From: Cotesia glomerata
Lineage: Eukaryota; Arthropoda; Insecta; Hymenoptera; Braconidae
NCBI RefSeq assembly: GCF_020080835.1
Contig: NC_058162.1
Coordinates: forward strand, 21,210,144 to 21,274,143
Direction: 5' to 3'
Length of the DNA: 64,000 bases
The position numbers were made by a program, and so were the translations under genes. Of the stretch, positions 1 through 10,797 are shown piece after piece. How positions within the stretch are numbered: position 1 is the stretch's first letter; every line of letters starts with the position of its first letter. Under the pieces are notes generated by a model, which was given only the letters and a program-made list of their open reading frames with translations, was not told the DNA's origin and did no database searches.

Positions 1-268
1 TTTAATTTTAAAAAAAAAATTTTTGTAGAATATAATAAAACTACCATTGTAAAAAAATGCATTTGCGTTCTTTGTCATAAAATTCTTACTACTTGAAAGT
101 AATTCTTTTATTATTAATAAAAATTGTATATTTCTGACACCGCATACTACCTTTAGCTGCAAGTCACGCGGTCGATAAATTTAGAAAAGAAAAAAATGAG
201 CTGAATAATTTTCCTCGTAAAAATTTACTGGTGAACTTTTTTTCAGGTATTTCGTGACTAAAACTTAC

Positions 269-2680
269 TTAAAATAATACCGCAACATTTGTTAGAATCA
301 CGCTGTAGAATAAGATCCTCGACTGAGGACTCACGTATCTCCAACCCTTGAGTGTTGAATAATTCCGCCTGGAGATTTGTTCTGTAGAGATCACGATCAA
401 TTTGAGCTCGGAGGCCCCATACAGCTGGTCCTTTACGTTTGTTTAATATTTTATAATGCACTCCAGAAACATCGCAAATTCGGCTGCAGACACCATCAAG
501 CGCGTCGACTTCTCTTACTAAATTTCCTTTGCCTATCCCACCGAATGATGGATTACAGGACATTTCACCTGAAAAAATTCATAAAATTATTAAAAAATTA
601 TGTTTAAAAACATCAATTAAATAAATTGAATAAAATCGAGCAATTTTTGTTTGTTAATAAGTTTTATGATTTTTTTTTTAAGAATTCATCATGTAAAAAA
701 AATTGGTAAATATTTACTAGTGGGGTCAACTATTTTAATTTTCATTTTTTTGAACGAAATTTCTATTTGATTTGATTGAATTATTTTTTTTTTTTGAAAA
801 ATACATAAAAAAATGAACAATTAAAAAAAAAAAAAGTTGATTATCACAATTTTAACAAACTTTCAAAAGGCGCGCAGTAGCCCTATCGGATCCGGCCCTT
901 GCTTACTAAAGCATTGGACCGGGTTCGAGTCCGGCGTACATCAATGAATATTTTCAATATTTAATAAGTGTATTATTCTGCTCAGCCCAAAAAATAAAAC
1001 GAATTCCAATCTCAAAAGTTGACCCCCTACCGTAGTCGCTTATGACCTTAGTAGTTTATGCGACTTTAAACAAATTAAAAAAAAAAACAAAAAAAAAAAC
1101 TTTCAAAAAAATTTATAAATTTTTTAGAAAATTGTGATATTCAATTTTTTTTTTTTTTTTTTAAATTGTTCGTTTTTTTACGTACTTTTCAAAAAAATAT
1201 ATATTGAAATATCAAAAAAAGATAAAATATAAATTTTATCCAAAAATATGATAGCCAAAATTTTTTCCAACTTTTGAAAACAAAAAAGCTATCGAAATCT
1301 TTATTTTTTCCTTTCATGACATTTTTTATCATAAATCCGCCGTAAAAACAAGTAGAATAAAAAAAAATTGAAAATGTTAATTTTTGACCTAGTTATGGCC
1401 TAAAATGGGGTTGACCCCACTTGTAAATAGTTACCAAAAAATTTAAGGGATCATTCTGATTTGTAACTTTTGAAAAATTATTTATTTTTTTATAATTTTT
1501 GAAAGTATATATATCTACAAGTAAGTAATATAGTGTTGAAATTTATGTTGATTACAACCAAATCAAAATTTTGATTTTTACTATTATTTTTAAGACTAAA
1601 AACTGTGCAAAAAGCCTTATTTTTCAGTTTATTTTTTTTAATGTCCGCTATTTTGTTATTTATCAATAAATTTCAATCTCCGTAACTGAAGCAATAGCTA
1701 CCCATATATTGAAGGTAAATAATTTTGGTTTTAGTGTTTTAGATGAGCCGTTATTAAGTTATCATTATGTACGTCAACTTTATACCAACTTTTAGAGGAG
1801 CTCCATTCACCCGTTGTTTATTCATATAAAAAATATAAAAAAAAAATGAAGTTAGATATTTTCTTAGTTGTTCAAGAGTGTATCTGTTGAGCTGAATAAG
1901 TTTTATATCAATATCTATAATAGTTTCTAAGTAAAAAAATAAGGTAATTATTTACAAGTGGGGTCAATCCCATTTTGGGCCATAACTAGGTGAAACATTA
2001 ACAATTTATAATTTTTTTTTAATTCTGTTTGTTTTTACGGTGTATTTATGATAAGAAATGTCGTGAAAGGAAAAAATAAAGATTTCGTTAGCTTTTTTAC
2101 CTTTAAAAGTTGAAAAAAATTGTGGCATTCATGTTTTTGGATAAAATTTCTATTTTATCTTTTTTGATATTTTTTTTTGAAAAGTAAATAAAAAAAACGA
2201 ACAATTAAAAAAAAAATTGATCAATTTAATGAAAAAAAAAAATTAACATGGCCTAGCATGGGTTGACCCAACTTGTAAATAATTACCAAAGATAATGAAT
2301 ATTGATTTTTCTCGAGCACCGGAACCAGAATGATCCCTTAATTTATATTTTTAATTAATTTCGGTAAATCAATTAAATTTTTCAAATATAAATAATTAAA
2401 AATTTTATAATATTAGGCTAAAATATAGAAAAATAAATAAAATACCTATTGTACTTTTCTTATGAGTAACAAGTAAAGTCTTCGCACCCATTCTCGCAGC
2501 AGCCGCACAAGCCTCAGTGCCAGCATGTCCACCACCGATTATAATAACATCATACTTATTATCATCAGCATTATTTTCATGACTACTACTAGCCGTCTGG
2601 ATATCACGACGCCGAATTTTTATCCTTTCAATCTTCGTCACAAACAACGGTGACCTGATGATCTTCCTCAGTGACATCAT
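269..2680 (-). CDS. MTO1: MTO1, mitochondrial tRNA 5-carboxymethylaminomethyluridine (taurinomethyluridine) synthesis protein, first two coding exons (partial)
   Basis: GidA/MnmG-MTO1 family flavoprotein. In mitochondria it works with GTPBP3 to modify the wobble uridine of tRNAs. Exon 1 (2680-2446) begins with a basic, acidic-poor stretch that suits a mitochondrial presequence. It then gives the FAD-binding core DVIIIGGGHAGTEACAAAA and ends in STI plus the first base of a Gly codon. The donor is GTATT at 2445. The acceptor is TTTTTTCAG, and exon 2 (568-269) restores GEMSCNPSFGGIGKG, the family signature that follows the dinucleotide fold, then DALDG, GVHYK and KGPAVWGLRAQIDR. Exon 2 ends at a perfect GTAAGT donor (268-263). 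The phase is consistent across the junction (phase 1). The start could be either of two adjacent ATGs. The rest of the protein lies beyond the left edge. No separate promoter space exists: the upstream ORF stops 27 nt before the ATG, in the same frame. Confidence 0.93.
720..1035. repeat. Repeat fragment with GGGGTCAAC-like ends in MTO1 intron 1
   Basis: The segment is bounded by GTGGGGTCAACTATTTT on the left and AAAAGTTGACCCCC on the right, which are inverted to each other. The left half (poly-T runs and GAACAATTAAAAAAA) resembles the inner part of the repeats at 1140-1435 and 1955-2225. It holds the tRNA-like module listed separately. I read it as a non-autonomous DNA element or a relic of one. 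Confidence 0.5.
869..942 (+). other. tRNA-like Pol III promoter module (a)
   Basis: An A-box-like TAGCCCTATCGGAT is followed about 40 nt later by GGGTTCGAGTCC, a near-perfect B-box inside a CCGG/CCGG T-arm-like stem. A T4 run follows about 20 nt downstream. No acceptor stem or proper anticodon arm forms, so it is not called as a functional tRNA. It sits inside a repeat within MTO1 intron 1. It may be a tRNA-derived promoter captured by a transposable element. Confidence 0.45.
1140..2342. repeat. Fold-back repeat pair filling MTO1 intron 1
   Basis: Two inverted copies of a segment of about 290 bp (1435 down to 1140, and 1955 up to about 2225) share GTGGGGTCAACCCCAT, GGCCATAACTAGG, TTTATGATAA and GAAAGGAAAAAATAAAGATT. 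Further out, TTAAGGGATCATTCTG (about 1441) is inverted as CAGAATGATCCCTTAA (about 2326). By eye the arms look roughly 85% alike. This is a diverged fold-back DNA element lying wholly in the MTO1 intron. No ORF of note is present. Confidence 0.65.
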
Positions 2681-2707
2681 CAGCTTATTTTCTTCTTTCC
2701 TTAATCT

Positions 2708-3307
2708 TCAAGCAACGTAACAACAAGTATTCTTCAATTTTCTATAAATATAAATATACTTTAATGTATAACGCAACTTAGGTAAGAAAAATTCATTAAA
2801 CACATGCTCTTTATCAATAAATTTTAAATTTTCATAATTCAATAATTTAAGAAACTCAATGATGAAATTGTAACAATTAAATTTTTCAGAGTCGTAGTTT
2901 GATGAACTCCAGGCAGGATTTATGACAATATCTGACAGCGTTTTGTCCCAGTGGAAGTACCAAGATTCGGGAACTAAATTGTTAATGACAATGCAGTCTG
3001 TCCAGTCGTTAAAATTGTTGTGAATTATTCCGCGGTGATCGTATTCATATAACTGGCATTGGGAATCAACCACACCAATGTGCATGTCCTTCGTAATAGT
3101 GTAGTCGTTGCAAAATGTTCCAACAGAAGGCTTCAGTACTATCGAAGCCGGGTTATTTGTCGCCTTTGTGCAACAGTGCGGCAAGACAAATGGTTCTGTT
3201 AATAAATTTTTTAGTTCCACCTGACAGATAGGACATTTTTCGGGGATTGCTTTGCAGAATATTGATTGCGAGTTACAGTGTTTGAAGCATAGGATGTCAT
3301 AATCCAT
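2708..3307 (-). CDS. MKRN2OS-family protein (DUF4796-like), intronless, 199 aa
   Basis: It resembles the vertebrate MKRN2 opposite-strand protein along its length. The N-terminus has a short Cys-rich hairpin (FKHC, then CPIC at residues 25-28). GTF at 63-65 is followed by DMHIGVV (residues 74-80) and LYEYDHRG. Then come WTDCIVI, W120 and D121, PAW and FNCYNFIIEFL (143-153), and a C-terminal LPKLRYTLKYI. The length is close to the vertebrate protein and no intron is needed. Function is unknown. H76 in HIGV and C145 in NCYNF recall the order His strand then NC-helix of permuted NlpC/P60-type folds, which is my inference. The ORF ends in TGA at 2710-2708 with no AATAAA before the MTO1 start, so both may share one mRNA. 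Identity is fairly sure, biochemical role is not. Confidence 0.85.
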   Translation of the reverse strand: MDYDILCFKHCNSQSIFCKAIPEKCPICQVELKNLLTEPFVLPHCCTKATNNPASIVLKPSVGTFCNDYTITKDMHIGVVDSQCQLYEYDHRGIIHNNFNDWTDCIVINNLVPESWYFHWDKTLSDIVINPAWSSSNYDSEKFNCYNFIIEFLKLLNYENLKFIDKEHVFNEFFLPKLRYTLKYIYIYRKLKNTCCYVA

Positions 3308-3831
3308 TATTTATTTTAAATAAAATTTTTATTTATTAATTTAAAAAAAAATTATTTTATATTTTTTTTTTGTCACTAAGTAATTTAAACCAATATTAAA
3401 AATTAATGTTTTTTTTTTTTTTCACAGAAAATTAAGCAATGAGGTTAGAAACAGAAATTTATGAAATTAAATTAAGTGTAATTTTTTTTTTAATGATTTG
3501 AAGTTTTAATACTTTGCTTACATGTTTTATTTATTTTTTTAATTACTTGAGTAATTTTTTTAATTTTATTATTTGTGCTGATGAAATTACACGTGTTTTT
3601 TGTGTTTTCACGTTACACTGCACTGACATAACAACGGTAAGTAGAAATTGAGCTTATCGGTAGAGATTTTTAAAAATATCAGTAGAAATTTGAATTGCGC
3701 GCCTAAGTTTTAACCAATAAGGGACCGAAGGACATTTTTTTTCGATAGTCGATATATTTCTAGACTAAGTAACTAACTTCAATTCAATAATTATATCTTG
3801 TCTTTTAGACAATCTCTTTTAGACAGAGAGT
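3308..3831. other. 5' flank of the MKRN2OS-like/MTO1 unit, no gene seen
   Basis: A/T-rich flank. The minus-strand transcript presumably starts here, perhaps in the slightly richer stretch 3590-3720, but I see no clear TATA or initiator. Nothing coding. Confidence 0.4.
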
Positions 3832-4042
3832 AAAATCTCTGTCGGTTTTTAAAATTACAGGACAATCGATTGCAAATAACTTTACAACTTCCTGGGGCAG
3901 CGGTCACAGGAGCTGTTGGTAGTTTCGGGTCTACATAAATATTTTTTACCAAGATTAAAAGCAAAATCTTGGTGTATTTTTTAGATTACAGGACAATCGA
4001 ACGCAAATAATTTTACAACTTCCTGGAGCAGCGGTCGCAGGA
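3832..4042. repeat. Direct repeat, two 80-bp copies 131 bp apart
   Basis: Copies at 3832-3911 and 3963-4042 share AAAATCT, TTACAGGACAATCGA, GCAAATAA, TTTACAACTTCCTGG and GCAGCGGTC. They stand out from the A/T-rich surroundings by their base composition. No ORF is conserved between them. They may be a dispersed repeat that was duplicated locally. Confidence 0.7.
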
Positions 4043-5879
4043 AAATTAATTAATTTTTAGCTATCTTTTGTATTTTAAATTTCTTAGTACTTATTTTGTA
4101 TGATTACTATGTTTTTAATCGTCTTTGTTATGAATTGTAAAAATTTACATTTGTAAATATTTAGAGATGTCCAAAATTGAAGATATCTAAATTTACTGGT
4201 CTACAATTAGATATGGCTATTTTTTAAGTTTACGAATAATTAAAACTTTCAATTTTTTTATATTTCTAAATTTTCAATTGTCTTTTTATTGACTTGTCTA
4301 AATTTATTCTTCTCCATTTTTTTAAATATCTGTCATTTCACTTGTTTGTTTTATGATTTGTCTAATTTCATAGATATCTTATTTTTAAATTTTATAATTT
4401 TATTCTTATCTTTTTTAAAATAATTCCAATTTTTTTGGTGACTAAATTTTTACATTACGACCTTTATTGTTATCGAAATTTTGAATTATCCTCATTTAGA
4501 AAAATAATTTTTTTATTATTTCTAATATAATATTTATATAAGTTTTTTACTTAGTGATTTATTTATTTAGAGTTGGCCAAATTTTTATGTTTCCATTTTC
4601 CGTAAAATTCTTGACCGGTACGAATCATTGAAAGGCATTGTAAGTATATTATTGAATTTATAAATTATATTGATGGAAAGCATTATTGAAATAAATAATT
4701 ATGACATATGGCCATTAATGATACTTAAATTAAAAAACATATAACAGTTTAGTTTTTTATAACAATTATATAAGATTGTCCTAAAACAACATTTAAAAAA
4801 AATGAAAATTATGTTAGCTGACATCTAAAAATTTTTAGAATTTTTTTATTGAAAAAATTGTTACAAAAAAAAATTTTTTTAAATTTCATTCGTAAAAAAC
4901 TTGAAAAACTATAAGTACAATTTTTAAAAAATATTTTTGACTTGTAATTTGATAAATAAAAAAAAATTAAAAACGTCGGCTAACTTTCGTACTATTAAAA
5001 AAAAATTGCAATTATAGTTTTTTTTTTTTTTTTTTATTTAACGAGTATTTTTTTATTGTCTGTAAATTTATTTTTTATAATCTTAGAAATTGTTAAATGA
5101 TTAATTAAAATTTGAATTTTTTCCAATATATTTAAAAATTTTCAAAGGAAATTCAATATTGCTATTTGTTTTTATTTTTTTTTTAATTTGGGAAAATTCG
5201 ATTTAAAAATATTTAAATTTCCAAAAATATAATGAGAAATTAAAAAAGAACGAATTTTATCAGAAAATTTTCCTCTGAAAAATGTCACTTCAAAAAATTG
5301 TCTATAAAAACTTGTTCAGTTTTGATTATAAAAAAATTAATTGTTTTTTTGATAAAGATATCCACCTTGATGAATATATTCGCCTTGATAAAGATATTCA
5401 CCTTGAAAATTCTTGTTTTTTTAATAATTAAATTCCAAGTATGTTAAGTAATCATTATGAAAATTAATTTAGCAGATATTTAATAGTTCTAAGAATTTTT
5501 TTAACAAATAAATTATGGCAAAAAAATAGAGTTGTAGAAATTTCAAAAAATAGAAAATGCAATTTTTTAAAAATAATTTTTTGGAACGAATTTGTATGTT
5601 AAAAAAAATTAAAAAATGGCTAAGACTGCTAACTTTAATGTCATGTAATAATTTGTTTACTTCAACTACAAGTATTAATAATAAATTTTTAAATCAATGA
5701 TGGTCAAACAGAGTTTCATCCTACCTGCCGACAATTAAAAAAAAATCTTGAAACTAAAAAAATTTTTAAGTAAAAAAATTATTAATCCAAGTGAAACTGA
5801 AAAATTTCTAATGTCAAAAATCAATATTATATTTTTTTCATAAAAAAGAATAAAATTTAGTTTTGATCAAAGTAGTAGA
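4043..5879. other. A/T-rich intergenic DNA
   Basis: Homopolymer A and T runs and simple A/T sequence, with a small local duplication near 5355-5405 (GATAAAGATATCCACCTTGAT-like units). I see no gene or bounded element. Confidence 0.5.
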
Positions 5880-6230
5880 TGGCATTAGTTTCGAGCGGTA
5901 TCCGCGTGATGTTTGGCCGCGCTGTAATAGTCGCAGCTGATCCGCGAAGCCGAGTGGTTTGGTAAGCGTGTTGTGAATGTTCATAGTAAAAGTAAATGCG
6001 TGGAAGTTTGTTTATTTGAAAAACGGAGTCAGTGATGTTGACATTTAACTTGACACTACTAAAAATAACCGGCTGATAATTTCTTCTCAGAAGAAGAAGA
6101 AATAAAAAAAAAACTCAAGTTTGTTTTTAATTTTCTAAGAAAATCTAAACACTGACAAGTGTAAACCGATAAATTTGTTCTACGGAAGTGAAAGGATTCT
6201 AACCGTGTGCTGGAGTTCACGTCGTGACCG
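5880..6230 (+). other. Probable non-coding first exon of an unidentified plus-strand gene
   Basis: An island with much higher G+C than its surroundings (GCGGTATCCGCGTG, TGGCCGCGCTG). It ends in GTGACCG followed by a strong donor GTAAGTTTAGG at 6231. It has no long ORF. With the next island it looks like a multi-exon 5' UTR. The transcription start is a guess near 5880. Direction rests on the donor and on the matching acceptor/donor pair at 6340-6486. Confidence 0.45.
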
Positions 6231-6339
6231 GTAAGTTTAGGTTACATGTATGGCCTTTTAAATAACTTATACAGTTATTCGACATAAATGATATAAGTGC
6301 TGTGTAATTTATTTAATAATTCGTTTTTCGTTTTTGTAG

Positions 6340-6486
6340 TTTGAAGTGAACTCTCGAGTTTTTGTTCTGCTATCGCTGTCACCGTCGCATCCGATCTTAA
6401 TCGTGATGCTCATCGAGTAATAACAAGGATTATGTCGGGATGATGATGTACTAGCTTCAGGAAAAACACACGTGTGCGAGAGTAAT
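6340..6486 (+). other. Probable second 5' UTR exon
   Basis: The acceptor TTTTTGTAG (ending 6339) and donor GTGAGTAG (6487) bracket 147 nt of balanced-composition sequence with only tiny ORFs, such as ATGCTCATCGAGTAA. No coding continuation was found downstream, so the following tens of kilobases may be an intron. Confidence 0.4.
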
Positions 6487-6837
6487 GTGAGTAGACCAGT
6501 TACTTTAACTTGTTACTCTAGACTACACATGTAGTATGTAGTGTATGCACTCTCAGCCGCTGCCGTTGTAGTAACAGCATGTAGAGAGTACTAGTGCAGA
6601 CTAGACTAGAAGAGGTGACTGACACCTGATGCGTCAATGACCACGCATGTGGTTTTACTCCACTTGACCTTGCAATTATAGATCGTTTTCATTGATACGA
6701 GATCTATCATCTGTCATTTTGTTTATCTACTTATCGGTAATTTTATAGTCAATAGCTTTTTTATTTTTTTTTGTAGGAAAATTACTGACGAATTTTGTGA
6801 TACGGGAGTCAACTGACATCTGATCACATTAATTTTT
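6487..6837. other. Presumed intron start, unique sequence
   Basis: Unique, moderately G+C-rich sequence up to about 6700 with several CTAGAC/GTCTAG-like short palindromes, then A/T-rich. No feature is supported. Confidence 0.35.
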
Positions 6838-7697
6838 AACTTCCCGCTAAGAAAATCGAAGATTTTTTAAAATCGGGAAGTTATTGTTTTTACCTCGTTT
6901 TTCGAAAATCGAGTTTTCATCAGATCTCGACGTTTTGAGGACCTAGGAAGCTTCCCTAACTATTCCCGCGATGGTGTCTGTATGTCCGTATGTATGTATG
7001 GGTGCGTGCGCGCGCGTGCGTGTGTGTGTATGTAAACCTCTCATAAGTTTTGAACGGCTTGACCGATTTGATTGCGGTTGGTGCCATTCGAAAGAGTTCG
7101 ACTAAACTTAGATTATAAATACTAGTTGGACCGATTCGGACCGATAGATTTTGAGAAATCTTAAAAAAAATTGCAAGAAAAAATTTTTTCAAACATGGTT
7201 TTTTTTTAATAACTATCAAACGGCTCGACCGATCAATTTCAAAAACTAATCAGCTCTTAACATAAAAAAACCACGTCGATCGCCACCAAACCGGTCAAAA
7301 TCGGTTGAATCGTTCGTGAGTTATCGTTGACGAAATAAATCGAAAATAAGAGTTTTTTTCGAATTACACCGAAATTTCCGGTCTGATCAATTTGTGTTTG
7401 AAAATATATCATAGAATTTCAAAAACTGCGTCGAATGCCGCCAACCGCGTGAAAATCGGTTCATTCATTCAAAAGTTATTGCGGTTTGAAAATTCAAAAA
7501 ATTGTGTTATATTAAACTGCTACTTAAGTTTTGAGCTCTTTGACACAAAGGGGAAGAGCTCAAAATGACACTAAAATCATATTTTTGAGCTCGAAGAGCT
7601 CAAAAACGTAATGTGTAATTTTGAGCGATTAAGTACAAAATGAGCGGGAAGTTGCAGGGATGGCCTTAGGGGTCAACCGTCGTTCTAATTTTTTTTA
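6838..7697 (+). repeat. AACTTCCCGC repeat, copy 1
   Basis: It starts AACTTCCCGCTAAGAAAATC and carries a hairpin (ATCGAAGATT region), CGAGTTTTCATCAGATCTCG, then a short GT/GC-rich microsatellite (about 6995-7030). Next come GAACGGCTTGACCGATTTGA and repeated 'GAGCTCGAAGAGCTC' boxes, and an inverted end AGCGGGAAGTT (7643-7653). Homology with copies at 53327 and 54105 extends slightly past this end. The short His/Thr-rich ORF it contains comes from the microsatellite and is not a gene. TE class is unresolved. Confidence 0.75.
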
Positions 7698-9537
7698 AAT
7701 GGTTAAATTATTGAGATTTAAGCTTAAAATTAGGCATCTGATAATTTTTATCGTGTTATTTTATCGGAAACCTGGGATTAAGATACTTGGGATGGAAAAT
7801 AAATTTAATTGAAGATTTGAACATTTATTTAGCAGACACTTTTCAATTTTACATTTTTTTTTCGTAAAAATTTATTGTGAATAGAATATTTATACATGTT
7901 TGCACTCATAGTTTATTTTTTTTTTTCAATAACTACGTGTATAAAGTTTTATCTATTTTCTTTAAGTAAATTATTTAAAAATTAAAAAATTGTCAGCTAA
8001 TTTTAGCATTAAGGTAAAAGACCCAATACCGGAACGATTTGACAATTATTATTTTATATTTTGTCTCATACGCAATCAAATTAAACAAACTTCTTTTTAT
8101 TAGAAACCTCAATCCTTTTTTACATAATAAAATATGAATTAAACTTGAAATTATATTGAAACTATTGAAAAAAAATGTTAATCATGCCAATAGTTTTAGA
8201 TTTCTGACTTATCAAGGTCTCTTAATAGTTTTGCTAAGAAATAACTCGATGATCTTATTTATTTTACAAAACAAAATCAAAGGAATAGCAAGAAAATTAT
8301 TTGTGAAAAAATTTAAGATCATATTTTCTATAAAGATCTGCAGTAGTTTTAATTTCAAACTCGGAATTTTGTGTTAAATTTAAAAAATACAAAAAAATTG
8401 TTAAAATGTTTTTTAAAAATTATATTTCATAATTTCATTTTCTATAACTGGAAAAATTGTACCCAAATTCAAAGTAAATTTTTTTCCTTGAAATCAAAGT
8501 ACTCTAAATTAAAGTACTTTCAAAGCTTTTAAAGTTACATTTACAAAGTAAAGATATCTGATGCCACTCTGTGCATAAGAATAATTTATAACTTCACTGT
8601 CTCAAAATAAACTATATATGGATTCATCCAAGTCTATGGAGACCTATCAAGATATTTTAGTAGATATGAATGTCTCTCTGGATTCTTCTGGATCTTTCGA
8701 CCTAGATTTTTTTTTTTATTGATTATAGATAATAAAAATACTTATAGGAGAATATGGATAAAAAGTTATTTCCAATTGGTCATCTTTTGATCTAATGTGT
8801 TATTTATAGTCTATTAATAATCTCAAGATTAATGAGTCGTTAATATGTCGTTTTTAAAAGGAACTTAAAGGTCGAAATAAAAAAAGGCTTCTTAAAAAAA
8901 TTAAAAATTTTTTAACAAAAGAAAATTGATTCTTTTGTTAGGTGGAAGTAATCGATAATAATACACACAAATGTAACTTCATTTCCATGTACGTTTATTT
9001 AATGACGTTTTAACTGATAAAGTAATCGAAAACAGTTTGGGTTTTCGACATTTAATCTATAAAGTAAAATATATAGTGTAACATTCAAATTTCCAACAGC
9101 TAATTGAAACAATAGCTTCAATACCAACTTTGTTATCTATCAGTATACTCTAATCGTTTTTTTATGATGTTAATAAGAACATTTTTGATAATATTTGTTT
9201 TATAGTCACTTGTGAGTTATTGCAGTCAGACTATTATTTAATTTATGAGTTTGAAATACTCTAGTGTAATGTTGATTCAAGATAAAATGAAAAAAATATA
9301 TTACCAAAATGTATTTTATGTTTGACAGAAGATTATAAAAATGTAAATATTTATCCACGAACTGTTGTTAATTTCAATATTTATTGCTTAATTCAGGAGT
9401 CCATTCATTAGACGAGTAAAGCAAACTTCTCTGGGTTGAAAATAAAACTTACTTTTCATTTAAAATTTAAGTCAAAATTCTGTCAGTTTTAACTTACTTA
9501 TTTTTTTCTAGAAGTGTTGAATTTCCATTACATTAAA
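7698..9537. other. A/T-rich non-coding DNA with a lone TIR-like end
   Basis: No gene. AAGGTAAAAGACCCAATA at about 8013-8030 resembles the end of the elements at 10798 and 52601, but no inverted partner is visible nearby. The 73-aa ORF at 8156-8377 looks like chance (Lys/Phe/Ile-rich). Confidence 0.4.
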
Positions 9538-10257
9538 GGGGTAATCTAGTCTAGAACCATGAATTTCAGGTAATTTTTTGAAGTGTTGTAAAAAAAGGCA
9601 ATCAATATTTTTACTATCCATTTTTTTAAAAGTTATTTATTAACATTACACGAATACAGAAAAAAATAAAAAAAGTTGAAAATTCAAAAAATTAGCAGCT
9701 GATGGAGTGGGGGGAGGGGTCTCAAAAAATTGGCACGTGACCATGCCCACAATTCCAATCTTCCTAGCAACCGAAAATAAAAAAATAAAAAAGATTATTA
9801 ATCTAGAGTAATGTCACTATGGCATAAACTATGGTCATCCCCAAATTTCAATTTTTACTATTTTTAAAAAATTCGAAAAAGTCAAAAAAAGTAGTACAAA
9901 AAATATTTTTTTTTTTCAGGCAGTCGCCATTTTGTGAAAAATTTTTTTTTCAACTTTTCCTTAGTTCATGCCTAGTGACATTACTCTAGATTAATAATCT
10001 TTTTTATTTTTTTATTTCTGATTGCTAGGAGGGTTGGAATCGTGGGCATGGTCACGTGCCAATTTTTTGAGACCCCCCCCCCTACTTCATCAGCTGCTAA
10101 TTTTTTGAATTTTAAAATTTTTTTATTTTTTTCTGTATTCTTGTAATGTTAATAAATAACTTATAAAAAATGGATAGTAAAAATATTGATTACCTTTTTT
10201 TTTACGGCACTTCAAAAAATTACCTGAAATTCATGCTTCTAGACTAGAATACCCCCC
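9538..10257. mobile_element. Fold-back/MITE element of 720 bp
   Basis: The termini are GGGGTAATCTAGTCTAGAA and its inverse. Arms of about 320 bp each (GAATTTCAGGTAATTTTTTG, GGCACGTGACCATGCCCAC, TAATGTCACTA) surround a loop of about 80 bp. TAAA flanks both sides and may be the target duplication. Arms are close to identical apart from small changes, so the insertion is fairly young. There is no ORF, so it is non-autonomous. Transcription across it would give a long hairpin RNA. Confidence 0.85.
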
Positions 10258-10797
10258 TAAACTTTCTTGGATTAGTTAAATTCGATTTAAGATAAAAAAG
10301 TCAATATCACTTAGTTTTGTTTTTTTCGTTCTAAAGTTGGCTAGTTTTAAAATAAAAAAGTCATAATTACGTTAAAATTAAATTAATTTTCATAGTTTTG
10401 TGAATTATAAAGTTGAAGAAGTTGAAAGTAAGATGAATAAAATTTGACAGCATCAATTATGAGATGTCCGCGTATAAAAAGAAATCATTGAATAAATAAA
10501 TATAAAATCAAAAATTTTTCACCCGAATACTTAACCAGTAAACGATTTGGTGATTGTTAACGACCTTTTTTAAATTGTAGTATTAATTGATTATCTTATA
10601 AGCTGAGACAACGAGAAAAGATACACAAATTCTATGTAGCTGAAAGAATCACAAATTATCAATTTAATATTTGTGGTTTCCGTAGAACTTGAACACTGGA
10701 CATCTTAAATATTATAGCATTGAAACTATCTGCTCTAGATAGAGCATTGAAGAGTACCTATTGAAGAGATTGAAAGATTTGAACTTATTCTATCCTA
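10258..10797. other. Unique A/T-rich spacer
   Basis: I see nothing that can be supported here. Confidence 0.4.

Noticed and set aside
869..942. Functional tRNA gene
   Set aside because: B-box and T-arm are good but no acceptor stem or anticodon arm closes. The same holds for modules at 22465, 24582 and 46345.
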